Part shown: positions 45,234 to 53,443 of the stretch, in pieces | Layout of the letters: each line of letters opens with the position of its first letter | How positions within the stretch are numbered: position 1 is the first letter of the stretch | Assembly (NCBI RefSeq): GCF_000344135.1 | Contig: NZ_BAOP01000013.1 | Location: 1-64,000, forward strand | Reading direction: 5' to 3' | From: Gordonia malaquae NBRC 108250 | GTDB lineage: Bacteria > Actinomycetota > Actinomycetes > Mycobacteriales > Mycobacteriaceae | DNA length: 64,000 nucleotides | Program-made: the position numbers and the translations under genes | Notes under the pieces: generated by a model | Database searches by the model: none | Seen by the model: the letters and a program-made list of their open reading frames with translations, nothing else | What the model was told of the DNA's origin: nothing

Positions 45234-46766
45234 TCAGTCTTTCTTGTCGGTGACCCTTGCGGGGGTCTCGTCGTCGACGGGGATGTCGGTGACGGGATCC
45301 TCGATCTCATCCACCAGTGACGGTTCAGGCTCGGCGAGTGCGGCTGCGCGGTCGGCGGCACGCTCCTCGCGAGTCTCTGACAGCTGTCGGGCGGCGACAA
45401 CGGCGGCCGACCAGAGGAGCAGCACGCCGATCGCGGCGATGAGCGAACCGATCGAGGTGTTGGCCCACTCGCGGAGTGCCCCTCCGACGACGATCGCGCC
45501 GATGGCGACGACTGCCGACTTCGCCGGTGTCTGCTTGCGCCAGTCTTCGCGTTCGCGGCCCGTCGTGATGAGGCTGACAGGGCTGCGCCGGAGAGTCTCG
45601 GCGAGGAAGACGGTCAAGGCCACCGTCAGGACGAACGTGACGACGATGTTCACTCCGAGCGACAAATCGGTCCATCGTCGAGAGGTCGACATGACCTCCG
45701 ACAGCACAACGGCGTGCGCGAGGTAGATCGCGAACGAACGGTCCGATCCCTTGCGGAGGACGGTGTCGGCGAGCGATCCGGGTCGTCGGCGTGCCTGCCA
45801 CGTCATGCCTCCGATGAACAGCAGGCAGATCACGGAGAGGAAGAGGAACACGTTGTGGAACATGAAGACGTTCGTGGCGCGGAACATCTCGCCTGCGCCG
45901 GCTGCCGGGGGCTGCATGGCGACGGCCTGGTTCGCCTTGCCCGCGAAGTACGCAAGAGTGGCGATGATCGCGGAGACGCTGAGTCCGACGATGTAGAAGC
46001 GGTACTTCTTCATGAAGCCGGTGAACGCTTCGAAGTGATATGCGGCGATGCAGCCTGCGAACACGAAGAACTGGTACGGGAGAAGCGTGATCTCGAGATT
46101 GCGCCACAGGACGCCGAGCCAGGTGTCCTCGAACAGTGACGCGACCGGGATGCCAAGGAACGACGTCGGGTAGTCGCGAACCATCTGGAACATGAACCAT
46201 GCCTGGACTGCGGCGCTCAGCGCCAGGAGGTAGCGATGGTATCCCCACGTGCGCTTGATGACCCAGAGGACGGCCGGGAACACGACGTAGATCTGCATGC
46301 TGACCGACAGGAAGTACAGGTGGTACTCAGCGCGACCTGTGACAAGGTCGTACGCGATGCTCTTCAGTGCGAGCTGAATGGTGTCTACCGTGTCGAAGAT
46401 CCCGAAGACGTTGGAGACTCCGCCGCGATCGTAGTGGTCCTTCAGCCAGTAGAACAGCGACCACACCAGAAACGGCAGGCCGATCAGCTTGAACCGTCGG
46501 CGCCAGAACGTCGGCGCGTGGAGATCGCGATTTCGGTACTGGTAGGTCAGAACGAAGCCGGTCAACGCGAAGAAGCAGTACCGGGTGTACCGCAGGACCA
46601 GGCCGACGCCTTCGGCGATGATCGCCGTGTACGGCGCCATCCCCAGGATTACGTGGTCGAGGATCACTCCCGCGAACGTCACCAGTCGCACGAAGTCGAT
46701 CTGATAGAGGTGGCGGTCCTTCTTCGCAGGCTTCTTCTCGGGAGTGCCTGTTTCGGTGTCTGACAT
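45234..46766 (-). CDS. acyltransferase family 3 integral membrane protein
   Basis: The 510-residue protein has about ten membrane helices and the family start YQIDFVRLVTFAGVILDHV with the conserved His, followed by FFALTGFVLTYQYRNR and RRRFKLIGLPFLVWS. Such enzymes O-acetylate or O-acylate envelope sugars or lipids using acyl-CoA. Two extra C-terminal helices and an acidic cytoplasmic tail (PSLVDEIEDP) extend beyond the catalytic domain. The ATG at 46766 is chosen because the frame upstream to 46862 is poorly structured. The acceptor is not determinable. It is divergent from the antigen-85-like gene. Confidence 0.88.
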   Translation of the reverse strand: MSDTETGTPEKKPAKKDRHLYQIDFVRLVTFAGVILDHVILGMAPYTAIIAEGVGLVLRYTRYCFFALTGFVLTYQYRNRDLHAPTFWRRRFKLIGLPFLVWSLFYWLKDHYDRGGVSNVFGIFDTVDTIQLALKSIAYDLVTGRAEYHLYFLSVSMQIYVVFPAVLWVIKRTWGYHRYLLALSAAVQAWFMFQMVRDYPTSFLGIPVASLFEDTWLGVLWRNLEITLLPYQFFVFAGCIAAYHFEAFTGFMKKYRFYIVGLSVSAIIATLAYFAGKANQAVAMQPPAAGAGEMFRATNVFMFHNVFLFLSVICLLFIGGMTWQARRRPGSLADTVLRKGSDRSFAIYLAHAVVLSEVMSTSRRWTDLSLGVNIVVTFVLTVALTVFLAETLRRSPVSLITTGREREDWRKQTPAKSAVVAIGAIVVGGALREWANTSIGSLIAAIGVLLLWSAAVVAARQLSETREERAADRAAALAEPEPSLVDEIEDPVTDIPVDDETPARVTDKKD

Positions 46767-46937
46767 GTCGCGTTGAAGTCCGTCTCGTCTGGCGGGGCGC
46801 CTGGCGTGGGCGCGATTCTGGCTTGTTGGAACGTTACTAGTTGCCTTCGCCAACTCCCGCATCGAAACCGGCCCAGCGCTGTTCTGCCGTTTCCCGTGGG
46901 GCTGTCGTCGCGCTAGAATCTGTGACAGTTGTTTCGC

Positions 46938-47999
46938 ATGAGACTAATGGGGTGGATGATGCGACGATCTGTTGTCCGAGGGGCAGTTGCACTGACGGTG
47001 CTGGCAATGGCCTGCACTGGAACCGGCGTCGCGTCGGCGGATCCGGCGGCCACGCCGTCGTCGACTGCGCCCGCGACCGCGCAACTGCCGTCGCGGATCG
47101 TGACGAAGGCCGTCGTCGCAGGGCAGGAGACGCTCCTCGAGGTGTACTCGGCGGCGATGGGGCGAGTCATCCCGCTCACCGTTCTTCGTCCGAAAGACAC
47201 GTCGCGTCCCGCGCCGGTCCTTTACCTCTTGAACGGTGCAGGCGGTGGCGAGGATTCAGCGACGTGGAAGGCGAAGACCGACTACCAGAAGTTCTTCGCC
47301 GACAAGCATGTGAACGTCGTGACCCCGAACAGCGGCGCCTTCTCCTATTACACGGATTGGCAGAAGGACGACCCGGTGCTCGGGCGGAACAAGTGGCAGA
47401 CCTTCCTCACCCAGGAGCTCCCGCCGCTCGTCGACGAGGCGTTCAACACCACGGGCGCGGATGCGATCGCGGGCATCTCGATGGCGGGCACGTCGGTCTT
47501 CAATCTCGCGATCGCGGCACCGAAGCTGTACCGCTCCGTCGCCGCGTTCAGCGGTTGCGCGCGAACGAGTGATCCGCTCGGACAGGCGTACATCCGGACC
47601 GTCGTCGGCGACCGCGGGCGCGGCGACATCACCAACATGTGGGGACCGCTCGACGGCCCCGGTTGGAAGGACAACGATCCGTTCCTCCACGCCGACAAGC
47701 TGAAGGGCGTCAAGGTGTACATGACCACCGGAACCGGCCTTCCCGGTCGGTACGACGTCCCGAACGCTCGCCTCATCGACGGGAACCCCGCGACGCTGCT
47801 CGATCAGGTGCTGATGGGTGGAGTCATCGAAGCGGTCGTCGACAGCTGCACCCAGCAGATGCAGCAGGCGCTCGTCGCGAACGGCGTCGACTCGACCCTC
47901 ACCGTCCGGCCGACTGGAACTCACTCGTGGGAGTACTGGGAGCGTGAGCTCCACAGCACCTGGCCTGAGATCGCCAAGGATCTCGCGGCCCAGAGCTGA
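46938..47999 (+). CDS. secreted antigen-85-like esterase (mycolyltransferase family)
   Basis: The protein of ~353 residues has a signal peptide ending GVASA before DPAATPSST and a single alpha/beta-hydrolase domain. VLYLLNGAGGGEDSATW and the nucleophile block IAGISMAGTSVFNLA match the antigen 85/esterase D fold, and GTHSWEYWERELHSTWPEI contains the catalytic His and the C-terminal signature of corynebacterial-type mycolyltransferases. It probably transfers mycolates onto trehalose or arabinogalactan. Several ATGs (46938, 46947, 46956) are in frame; a -10 TAGAAT at 46914-46919 allows any. Four cysteines could be disulphide-bonded. Confidence 0.85.
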   Translation: MRLMGWMMRRSVVRGAVALTVLAMACTGTGVASADPAATPSSTAPATAQLPSRIVTKAVVAGQETLLEVYSAAMGRVIPLTVLRPKDTSRPAPVLYLLNGAGGGEDSATWKAKTDYQKFFADKHVNVVTPNSGAFSYYTDWQKDDPVLGRNKWQTFLTQELPPLVDEAFNTTGADAIAGISMAGTSVFNLAIAAPKLYRSVAAFSGCARTSDPLGQAYIRTVVGDRGRGDITNMWGPLDGPGWKDNDPFLHADKLKGVKVYMTTGTGLPGRYDVPNARLIDGNPATLLDQVLMGGVIEAVVDSCTQQMQQALVANGVDSTLTVRPTGTHSWEYWERELHSTWPEIAKDLAAQS

Positions 48000-48030
48000 C
48001 AGCCCGACGGGATTTGTCGTACCCGACCGA

Positions 48031-48036
48031 TACAGT
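48031..48036 (+). promoter_or_regulatory. -10 element for lipoprotein gene (leaderless)
   Basis: TACAGT ends 7 nt before the ATG at 48044. Confidence 0.45.
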
Positions 48037-48043
48037 TCGGTGT

Positions 48044-49036
48044 ATGGGGAGACGAATGCGTGGGCAGGCAGCGACAGTTCTCGTGGTCGTCCTGATGATG
48101 ATCTTGGCGGCATGCGGTGATTCCACCGAGACCTCGCCCGACGGCGTCGCGACGGTCACCGTGACTGCAGGTGCGAGCAGTCAGGCGACTTCATGCACTG
48201 ACGCCATTCCAGAGGTCACCGGGCCGTTCACGACAAGCCAGTCCGGAACGTACTTCCATCCGGAGAAGCCGACCCAGAGTGGCGGCGACAGCTGCTTCGG
48301 TTTCCGTGTCTACGACGGATCTCTCGGCGATGCCTCCGGGCCTGCAGGCACAGGCTCGTCGACGGGGCAGATTCTGGTGGTGTTCGTGAACGGTTCGCCA
48401 GTCGTCGACCCGCGTCCATACGTCATGCAGACGATCCGTGTGACGCAGTGGTCCGGCAACCAACTCGACGTCCAATTGGACCTTCGAGAGCGTGGGATCG
48501 ATCCGGAGTCGTGGGCGGACGTGCCCTATCGAAAGTCTGGGACCAGCGTGCAAGCGTCCATCCCGGATCAGGGTTCGCGCACCTACATCACGTCGTTCGT
48601 TTCGACGGGCGCGGTGCCGACGACGTCGACGTCGAGCGGGTCGACGGTCCCTCTCGAGCGGTTCCGGAGTGGAAATCAGTCGGCTTTCCAGTCGCCGACC
48701 GGTGCGATCGTCTGTGTGTCGCACGAGACGTCGTTTCGGTGTGAGACGCCCAATGCGCCGCATCGGGTCTCGAAGGATCTGGTTTGTGGGATCTATCCCG
48801 CTCAGTATGAGACCGCCAACTCCAACGTGTTCATGTGGCGGCCCACCGGGGCCTGCACGACCACGCTGCAAGGTCAATGGGCGACGCCGCACGGTGTCCT
48901 CCAGTACAGCGAGAAGGTAACCGTGCCCGTGTCGGGCGGAACACTGACGTGCTCGTCGAGCACTGCCGGATTCCGGTGCGTCACACCTGATGGGAAAGGG
49001 TTCACGGTGTCGCGGGAGAGCTTCGCGCGGATCTGA
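48044..49036 (+). CDS. lipoprotein of unknown function with duplicated Cys motif
   Basis: The 330-residue protein has a lipoprotein signal ending MILAAC, a middle domain (~45-190) and two related C-terminal segments: FQSPTGAIVCVSHETSFRC and VSGGTLTCSSSTAGFRC, each with an ExxP/TP turn after the second Cys. These look like a duplicated small disulphide-bonded unit. I do not recognise a named family. The ATG at 48044 is favoured by the -10 seven nt upstream; an ATG at 48056 after GGGGAGA is an alternative. It follows the antigen-85-like gene by 44 bp. Confidence 0.72.
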   Translation: MGRRMRGQAATVLVVVLMMILAACGDSTETSPDGVATVTVTAGASSQATSCTDAIPEVTGPFTTSQSGTYFHPEKPTQSGGDSCFGFRVYDGSLGDASGPAGTGSSTGQILVVFVNGSPVVDPRPYVMQTIRVTQWSGNQLDVQLDLRERGIDPESWADVPYRKSGTSVQASIPDQGSRTYITSFVSTGAVPTTSTSSGSTVPLERFRSGNQSAFQSPTGAIVCVSHETSFRCETPNAPHRVSKDLVCGIYPAQYETANSNVFMWRPTGACTTTLQGQWATPHGVLQYSEKVTVPVSGGTLTCSSSTAGFRCVTPDGKGFTVSRESFARI

Positions 49037-49037
49037 T

Positions 49038-49056
49038 CCCGCTGGGCGGGAGCGGG
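49038..49056 (+). terminator. weak hairpin after the lipoprotein gene
   Basis: CCCGCT pairs with AGCGGG around a 7-nt G-rich loop directly after the stop at 49036. It is short. Confidence 0.35.
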
Positions 49057-49114
49057 CGTCGAGGTCGGCCTTTCCGCCGCGCTAGCGTGCGGTGACCGCC
49101 GACGAGGAGACGAC

Positions 49115-50062
49115 ATGGGCACACGCCGAACCGACCTGCATCCCGACGTTGAGGAGATGCTCGCACGACTCGACGAAGGGTTTCCGACGGTGTCGCAGAT
49201 GACGGGCGCCGAAGCCCGCGCCGCGATCGAAGCGCGTCGTGGGCCCCGCGTCACCGAACCCGATCTCGCATCGCTGACCGACCTGTCGATCGACGGACCG
49301 GGCGGACCGCTCGCGCTCCGCGTCTACGTCCCGCATCGGCAGGAGCGGACCGGAGCGCTGCCCGTCATCGTGTTCGCACACGGCGGCGGCTTCGTGTTCT
49401 GCAACCTCGACACTCACGACGAGTTCTGCCGGGCAATGGCGCACAACACCGAGACGATTGTCGTATCCGTCGACTATCGGCTCGCACCGGAGAACCCCGC
49501 CCCCGCCGCGATGGAGGACATGTATGCCGCCGTCGAGTGGGCGGCAGCGTCGATCGGCGAGTTCGGAGGCGATCCGACCTGCATCGCCGTCGCCGGGGAC
49601 AGTGCCGGAGGAAACCTGTCGGCGACAGTCAGCATCGCGGCCCGGGACCGCGGCGGACCGCGGATTGCGGGTCAGGTCCTCATCTACCCGGTGCTCGGCG
49701 AGGGCTCGGGAACCGCGTCGTACACGGAGTACGCCAAGGGGTACTACAACGATGTGGCGTCGCTCGAGTGGTACTGGAACAACTACGCTCCCACCGGGCG
49801 CGACTCGGCGCTGGTGGACCCGACCCGGGCGTCCTCGCACGAGGGGCTGCCGCCCGCGGTGATCGCTCCAGCCGAACTCGACGCATTGTGCGACTCCGCC
49901 GAGGCGTACGCGGACACACTCCGTGCGGCCGGAGTCCCCGTGACCTTCCACCGCTTCGACGGACTGTTTCACGGCGTACTGACATTCGCCCAGTTCTCGC
50001 TCACTCCCGCCGCTCGCGCACAGATGTGGGCGCTTGTCCGAGGTTTGCCGGGCTTCGCCTGA
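49115..50062 (+). CDS. alpha/beta-hydrolase, HSL-type esterase/lipase
   Basis: The 315-residue enzyme belongs to the hormone-sensitive-lipase family: the oxyanion motif is AHGGGFVFCNL at ~90, the nucleophile is in VAGDSAGGNLSA, and DALCDSAEAYADTL with RFDGLFHGVLTF supplies Asp and His. There is no signal peptide, so it acts in the cytosol, cleaving short-chain esters. GAGGAGA precedes the ATG. Being next to steroid-type genes, it could hydrolyse the ester left by a Baeyer-Villiger oxidation, but that is inference. A hairpin closes the gene. Confidence 0.9.
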   Translation: MGTRRTDLHPDVEEMLARLDEGFPTVSQMTGAEARAAIEARRGPRVTEPDLASLTDLSIDGPGGPLALRVYVPHRQERTGALPVIVFAHGGGFVFCNLDTHDEFCRAMAHNTETIVVSVDYRLAPENPAPAAMEDMYAAVEWAAASIGEFGGDPTCIAVAGDSAGGNLSATVSIAARDRGGPRIAGQVLIYPVLGEGSGTASYTEYAKGYYNDVASLEWYWNNYAPTGRDSALVDPTRASSHEGLPPAVIAPAELDALCDSAEAYADTLRAAGVPVTFHRFDGLFHGVLTFAQFSLTPAARAQMWALVRGLPGFA

Positions 50063-50079
50063 GGCCAGAGGTTCCGCTG

Positions 50080-50115
50080 ATCGGGACGGACACCCATTCG
50101 GGTGCCCGTCCCGAT
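50080..50115 (+). terminator. hairpin after the HSL esterase
   Basis: Arms of 16 nt (ATCGGGACGGACACCC) pair with one mismatch around an ATTC loop. The -10 of the next gene follows within 2 bp. Confidence 0.75.
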
Positions 50116-50116
50116 T

Positions 50117-50122
50117 TACATT
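50117..50122 (+). promoter_or_regulatory. -10 element for the SDR pair (leaderless)
   Basis: TACATT ends 6 nt before the ATG at 50129. Confidence 0.5.
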
Positions 50123-50128
50123 CGGCGA

Positions 50129-50941
50129 ATGACCTCATCAACAAAACGAATGGACGGAAAGACCGTGCTCGTGACGGGCGCGGCGAGCGGCATGGGCAGA
50201 GCCCACGCGGTCCGGCTGGCGCAGGAGGGCGCGGAGATCATCGCGCTCGACCTGCCCGCGGCTGACGAGGGCCTTGCCGAGACGGCCGGTCTCATCGCAG
50301 GCGTCGGAGGCCGCTGCACCGTTGGGCATGCGGACGTGACCTCGCAGGACAGCGTCCGGGAGGCCGTCGAGAACGCCATCGGCGCCGACGGTCAGCTGCA
50401 CACGGTGGTCGCGAATGCCGGGATCTACCCGTCGGCAGCCCTGTCGTGGGAACTCGACGACGCGGACTGGCAGCGTCCTATCGACGTCAACCTCACCGGC
50501 GTGTGGAACACCGTCAAGGCGACGTTGCCGCACCTGAAGTCGGGAGCGTCGATCGTCATCATCAGCTCGGTCAACGGACACAAGGGCGGCGCGCGGGTGG
50601 CGCATTACTCCGCAGGCAAACACGCCGTCGTCGGCCTCATGCGAACGCTCGCCAACGAACTCGGCGCCTCCGGAATCCGCGTCAACACGGTGAACCCCGG
50701 CTCCGTCGCGACGCCGATGATCCTCAACGACGAGGTGTTCGCCAAGCTGCGCCCCGACCTCGACAATCCCACCCTCGACGACGCGGCACGTGAACTCGGC
50801 GGCCGAAACCTGCTGCCGGTGCCGTGGGTGGACGCCGAAGACGTGAGCAACGCAGTTCTCTTCCTCGCATGCGACGAGTCCCGCTACGTGACGGGAACCC
50901 AGATCGTCGTCGACGCGGGCCTGACCCAGAAAGTGATCTGA
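50129..50941 (+). CDS. mycofactocin-coupled SDR family oxidoreductase (1)
   Basis: The 270-residue short-chain dehydrogenase has the NAD motif VTGAASGMGRAHAV, the NAG block (VVANAGIYPS), catalytic Ser and YxxxK (HYSAGKHAVVGLM) and the C-terminal PWVDAEDVSNAVLFLACDES typical of the SDR subfamily whose tightly bound NAD is re-oxidised by mycofactocin. These enzymes oxidise alcohols. The start at 50129 follows a -10 six nt upstream; ATG 50150 is a shorter alternative. A related SDR follows with a 1-nt gap. The substrate is unknown, although a steroid or terpenoid alcohol would fit the neighbourhood. Confidence 0.88.
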   Translation: MTSSTKRMDGKTVLVTGAASGMGRAHAVRLAQEGAEIIALDLPAADEGLAETAGLIAGVGGRCTVGHADVTSQDSVREAVENAIGADGQLHTVVANAGIYPSAALSWELDDADWQRPIDVNLTGVWNTVKATLPHLKSGASIVIISSVNGHKGGARVAHYSAGKHAVVGLMRTLANELGASGIRVNTVNPGSVATPMILNDEVFAKLRPDLDNPTLDDAARELGGRNLLPVPWVDAEDVSNAVLFLACDESRYVTGTQIVVDAGLTQKVI

Positions 50942-50942
50942 C

Positions 50943-51776
50943 ATGAGTGGACGTCTACAAGGAAAGGTCGCGCTGATCACCGGCGCGGCACGCGGCATCG
51001 GACGCGCTCAGGCGGTGCGGTTCGCACAGGAGGGCGCCGACGTGATCGGCATCGACCTGTGCGGTCCCGTCGACACCGTCTCCATCCCGCACGCGACGCG
51101 CGACGACCTCGCGGAGACCGCGGCGGCAGTCCGCGCAGAGGGGCGACGGTTCGTCGAGGGCGTCGTCGACGTCCGCGACGGCACCGCCCTCCGCGCCGCC
51201 GTCGACGCAGGCGTCGCCGAACTCGGCGGGCTCGACACCGTGTGCGCCACTGCGGGAATCACCTCGCGCGGAATGACGTCGGAGATGACCGAGGATCAAT
51301 GGCGCACCATGATCGACGTCAACCTGACCGGTGTCTGGCAGACGACGAAGGCCGCTGTGCCGCACCTGATCACGCGCGGAAGCGGCTCGATCACGTTGAT
51401 CAGTTCCATCGCGGGGCTGCGCGGACTGTACGGAGTCGGGCACTACGTGGCTGCCAAACACGGTGTGGTCGGTCTGATGCGCTCACTCGCGCAGGAGACG
51501 GCCGAGTACGGGATCCGAGTCAACACCGTCCACCCGACCAATGTGAACACACCGATGATCCGGAACGACGTCGTCGCTCGCGGGTTCCGCCCCGACCTCG
51601 ATCGGAGCCCCACCGAGGAGGAGTTCGCGGCGTCGGCCAGGACTATGAACATGCTCGACATCCCGTGGATCGAACCGGTCGACGTCGCCAACGCGTGTCT
51701 GTTCCTGGCGTCGGACGAGGCACGTTACATCACCGCGGTGACGCTCCCCGTCGACGCCGGCAGCACTCAGCGGTAG
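50943..51776 (+). CDS. mycofactocin-coupled SDR family oxidoreductase (2)
   Basis: The 277-residue protein has VALITGAARGIGRAQAVRFA, the extended loop after strand 2 typical of this subfamily (DLCGPVDTVSIPHATRDDL), TAGITSRG, HYVAAKHGVVGLM (catalytic Tyr-Lys) and IPWIEPVDVANACLFLASDE. It is cotranscribed with the preceding SDR (ATG at 50943, 1 nt after the stop). Two mycofactocin-type SDRs side by side suggest two successive alcohol oxidations, or different stereochemistry of the same substrate. A large nested hairpin follows. Confidence 0.9.
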   Translation: MSGRLQGKVALITGAARGIGRAQAVRFAQEGADVIGIDLCGPVDTVSIPHATRDDLAETAAAVRAEGRRFVEGVVDVRDGTALRAAVDAGVAELGGLDTVCATAGITSRGMTSEMTEDQWRTMIDVNLTGVWQTTKAAVPHLITRGSGSITLISSIAGLRGLYGVGHYVAAKHGVVGLMRSLAQETAEYGIRVNTVHPTNVNTPMIRNDVVARGFRPDLDRSPTEEEFAASARTMNMLDIPWIEPVDVANACLFLASDEARYITAVTLPVDAGSTQR

Positions 51777-51781
51777 CGTCA

Positions 51782-51878
51782 GGGCCTTTCGGCCCGCGGC
51801 GCTCACGCGAGCAGAAGAGAACTCCGCTCGAGGAACCAGTGTTCCTCGAGCGGAGTTCTCTTCTGAGTCGAAAGGCCC
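51782..51878. terminator. nested inverted repeat between convergent SDR and hydrolase genes
   Basis: A perfect 24-bp stem with a CAGT loop (arms 51813-51836 and 51841-51864, beginning AGAAGAGAACTCCGC) is enclosed by an outer 10-bp stem GGGCCTTTCG/CGAAAGGCCC (51782-51791, 51869-51878). It separates converging operons and can terminate both. Confidence 0.8.
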
Positions 51879-51884
51879 CGAGAA

Positions 51885-52742
51885 TCAGGACTCGAGCAGG
51901 AAGCCCATCACCGTGCGTTCGAAGGCCGCCTTGGCCTCGATCATCGCCCAGTGGCCACAGTTCGGGAACACGTGGAGTTCGGCGTCGGGGATGGTGCGCA
52001 TCGGCACGAGAGCCATGTCGAGCGGGCTCACTCGATCGTCTCGACCCCAGGTCAGCAGGGTCTTCGCCGACACCTTGTGCATCATCGCCCACTGCGGCGG
52101 AGCGTCGGAGGCGTTCATCGCCTGAATCATCGCGGCGAATGCGGCCTTGCTGTACATGCGGCGCGCGCTCTCCAACGTGCCGGGTTCGGTGGCGAGCGCC
52201 CAGCGTTCCTCGATGAGTTGATCCGTGACGACTGCAGGGTCGTAGACCATCGAGTGCAGCCACTGGATCAGACCCTCGCGGGTGGGGTTCTCGGTGAACT
52301 CCTGGAGGAGTTTGATGCCTTCGCCCGGACCCGGGCTGAAGATGTTCCGCCCGATGCCGCCGATGGTGACGAGACGACGGATGCGGCCGGGGTTCGCGAT
52401 GTCGTAGCCGATGCCGACGCCTCCGCCCATCGAGTTGCCGACGACGTCGAACGTGTCCAACCCGAGCGCGTCGACGAATGCGCCGAGTGCGCCTCCGGCG
52501 GTGACCATGGGATGGCCGCCCCAGTCGTCGCTCACGCCGAAGCCGGGGAACTCGAGGACGAGGCACCGGAAGTGTTCGCCGAGCAGGCCGAGATTGCCGC
52601 GATAGTTGCGCCAGCCGGTCACACCGGGGCCCGAACCGTGCAGCAGTACGAGGGGAGGACCGTCGCCGTACTCGTGATAGCGCAGAACGCCCTGGGGCGT
52701 CTGCAGTTCTCGAAGCGTGGCGTCGTAGTCGACGTCCGTCAT
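51885..52742 (-). CDS. meta-cleavage-product hydrolase (HsaD/BphD-like)
   Basis: The 285-residue alpha/beta hydrolase resembles HsaD, which hydrolyses the C-C bond of the ring-opened steroid catechol. The oxyanion motif is LLHGSGPGVTGW, the nucleophile Ser104 lies in VVGNSMGGG, Asp in WGRDDRVSPLD and His in NCGHWAMIE; the lid contains NPTREGLIQWLHSMVYD, typical of the subfamily. It is the last gene of the kstD-ksi operon. HsaC, which would make its substrate, is encoded in a separate operon 7 kb away. It could also act on another ring-cleavage product. Confidence 0.82.
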   Translation of the reverse strand: MTDVDYDATLRELQTPQGVLRYHEYGDGPPLVLLHGSGPGVTGWRNYRGNLGLLGEHFRCLVLEFPGFGVSDDWGGHPMVTAGGALGAFVDALGLDTFDVVGNSMGGGVGIGYDIANPGRIRRLVTIGGIGRNIFSPGPGEGIKLLQEFTENPTREGLIQWLHSMVYDPAVVTDQLIEERWALATEPGTLESARRMYSKAAFAAMIQAMNASDAPPQWAMMHKVSAKTLLTWGRDDRVSPLDMALVPMRTIPDAELHVFPNCGHWAMIEAKAAFERTVMGFLLES

Positions 52743-52772
52743 GTTTCTACTCCTGAAGTGGATGTTCTGGTG

Positions 52773-53030
52773 TCAGCCGATGAGTCCGGGAACGGGCTCG
52801 CGACGGAGGTCAGCGGTGCCGAGCTTGCCGTCGTGGACGGCCTTCTCGATGGCGTCGCGCAAGGCCAGGCAGGTGGGGATGTTCTGCGTCTTCTCGCCGC
52901 GCGCGACTCGCTCGGCGAACTCGGGGCATGCGTTCTCTGAATCGTCGAGCCATTGCACGCTCGTGTGCGTCGGGCTGAACTTCTCAACCAAGACACGGTT
53001 GGTGCAGGTCCCGCAACTTATCTCGTGCAT
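52773..53030 (-). CDS. small four-cysteine protein in the steroid operon
   Basis: The 85-residue protein begins MHEISCGTCTNRVLVEKFSP and has cysteines at 6, 9, 35 and 54, a CxxC plus two single Cys that could hold a zinc or iron centre. The C-terminal half (CLALRDAIEKAVHDGKLG) is helical. No family is recognised. It lies 18 bp after the isomerase gene and 30 bp before the HsaD-like gene in a tight operon, which suggests a catabolic or electron-carrier role; that is inference. Confidence 0.78.
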   Translation of the reverse strand: MHEISCGTCTNRVLVEKFSPTHTSVQWLDDSENACPEFAERVARGEKTQNIPTCLALRDAIEKAVHDGKLGTADLRREPVPGLIG

Positions 53031-53048
53031 CTTTCACACCTTCTCTTC

Positions 53049-53417
53049 TCAGGCGACGGTCATGTCGGACGGCGCCCAGAAGGCGCGCATCGAGGTGATG
53101 AGGCCGTCGGCGTCGAACGTCATGACGTCGATGGGTTCGACGATGTACTTCGCATCGCCCGCGGTGGTGACGACGCGGAAATGGAACGCCGCCTGCAGCC
53201 CGCAGACGCGCGCGGTCAGCAACTCGGTGGTGAGCTCGGCGCCTGCGAGGCCGCCGTAGAACTCGGCGATCGCGTCGCGGCCACGCCGGACGTCGGAGCC
53301 GACCGGGTCTTCGAGAGTCGCGTCGGGTGCGTAGAGCGCGGCGACAGCTGCGGCGTCGCCGGTGGCGACGGTGTCCAGGTAGGTGCGGATGGTGGCGTTG
53401 ATGTCGGGTTCGGACAT
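53049..53417 (-). CDS. ksi: steroid delta(5)-3-ketosteroid isomerase
   Basis: The 122-residue NTF2-fold enzyme aligns clearly with the classical ketosteroid isomerases: Tyr13 and Asp97 (in IVEPID) match the oxyanion-hole residues, and Asp37 in TLEDPVGS is the catalytic base. ATLEDPVGSDVRRGRDAIAE is close to the corresponding P. putida/C. testosteroni stretch. It shifts the C5-C6 double bond into conjugation with the 3-ketone before KstD acts. It lies in the operon with kstD. All three catalytic residues are present. Confidence 0.88.
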   Translation of the reverse strand: MSEPDINATIRTYLDTVATGDAAAVAALYAPDATLEDPVGSDVRRGRDAIAEFYGGLAGAELTTELLTARVCGLQAAFHFRVVTTAGDAKYIVEPIDVMTFDADGLITSMRAFWAPSDMTVA

Positions 53418-53443
53418 GGGTCTCTCCTGTAGTCGGGCTGGGG

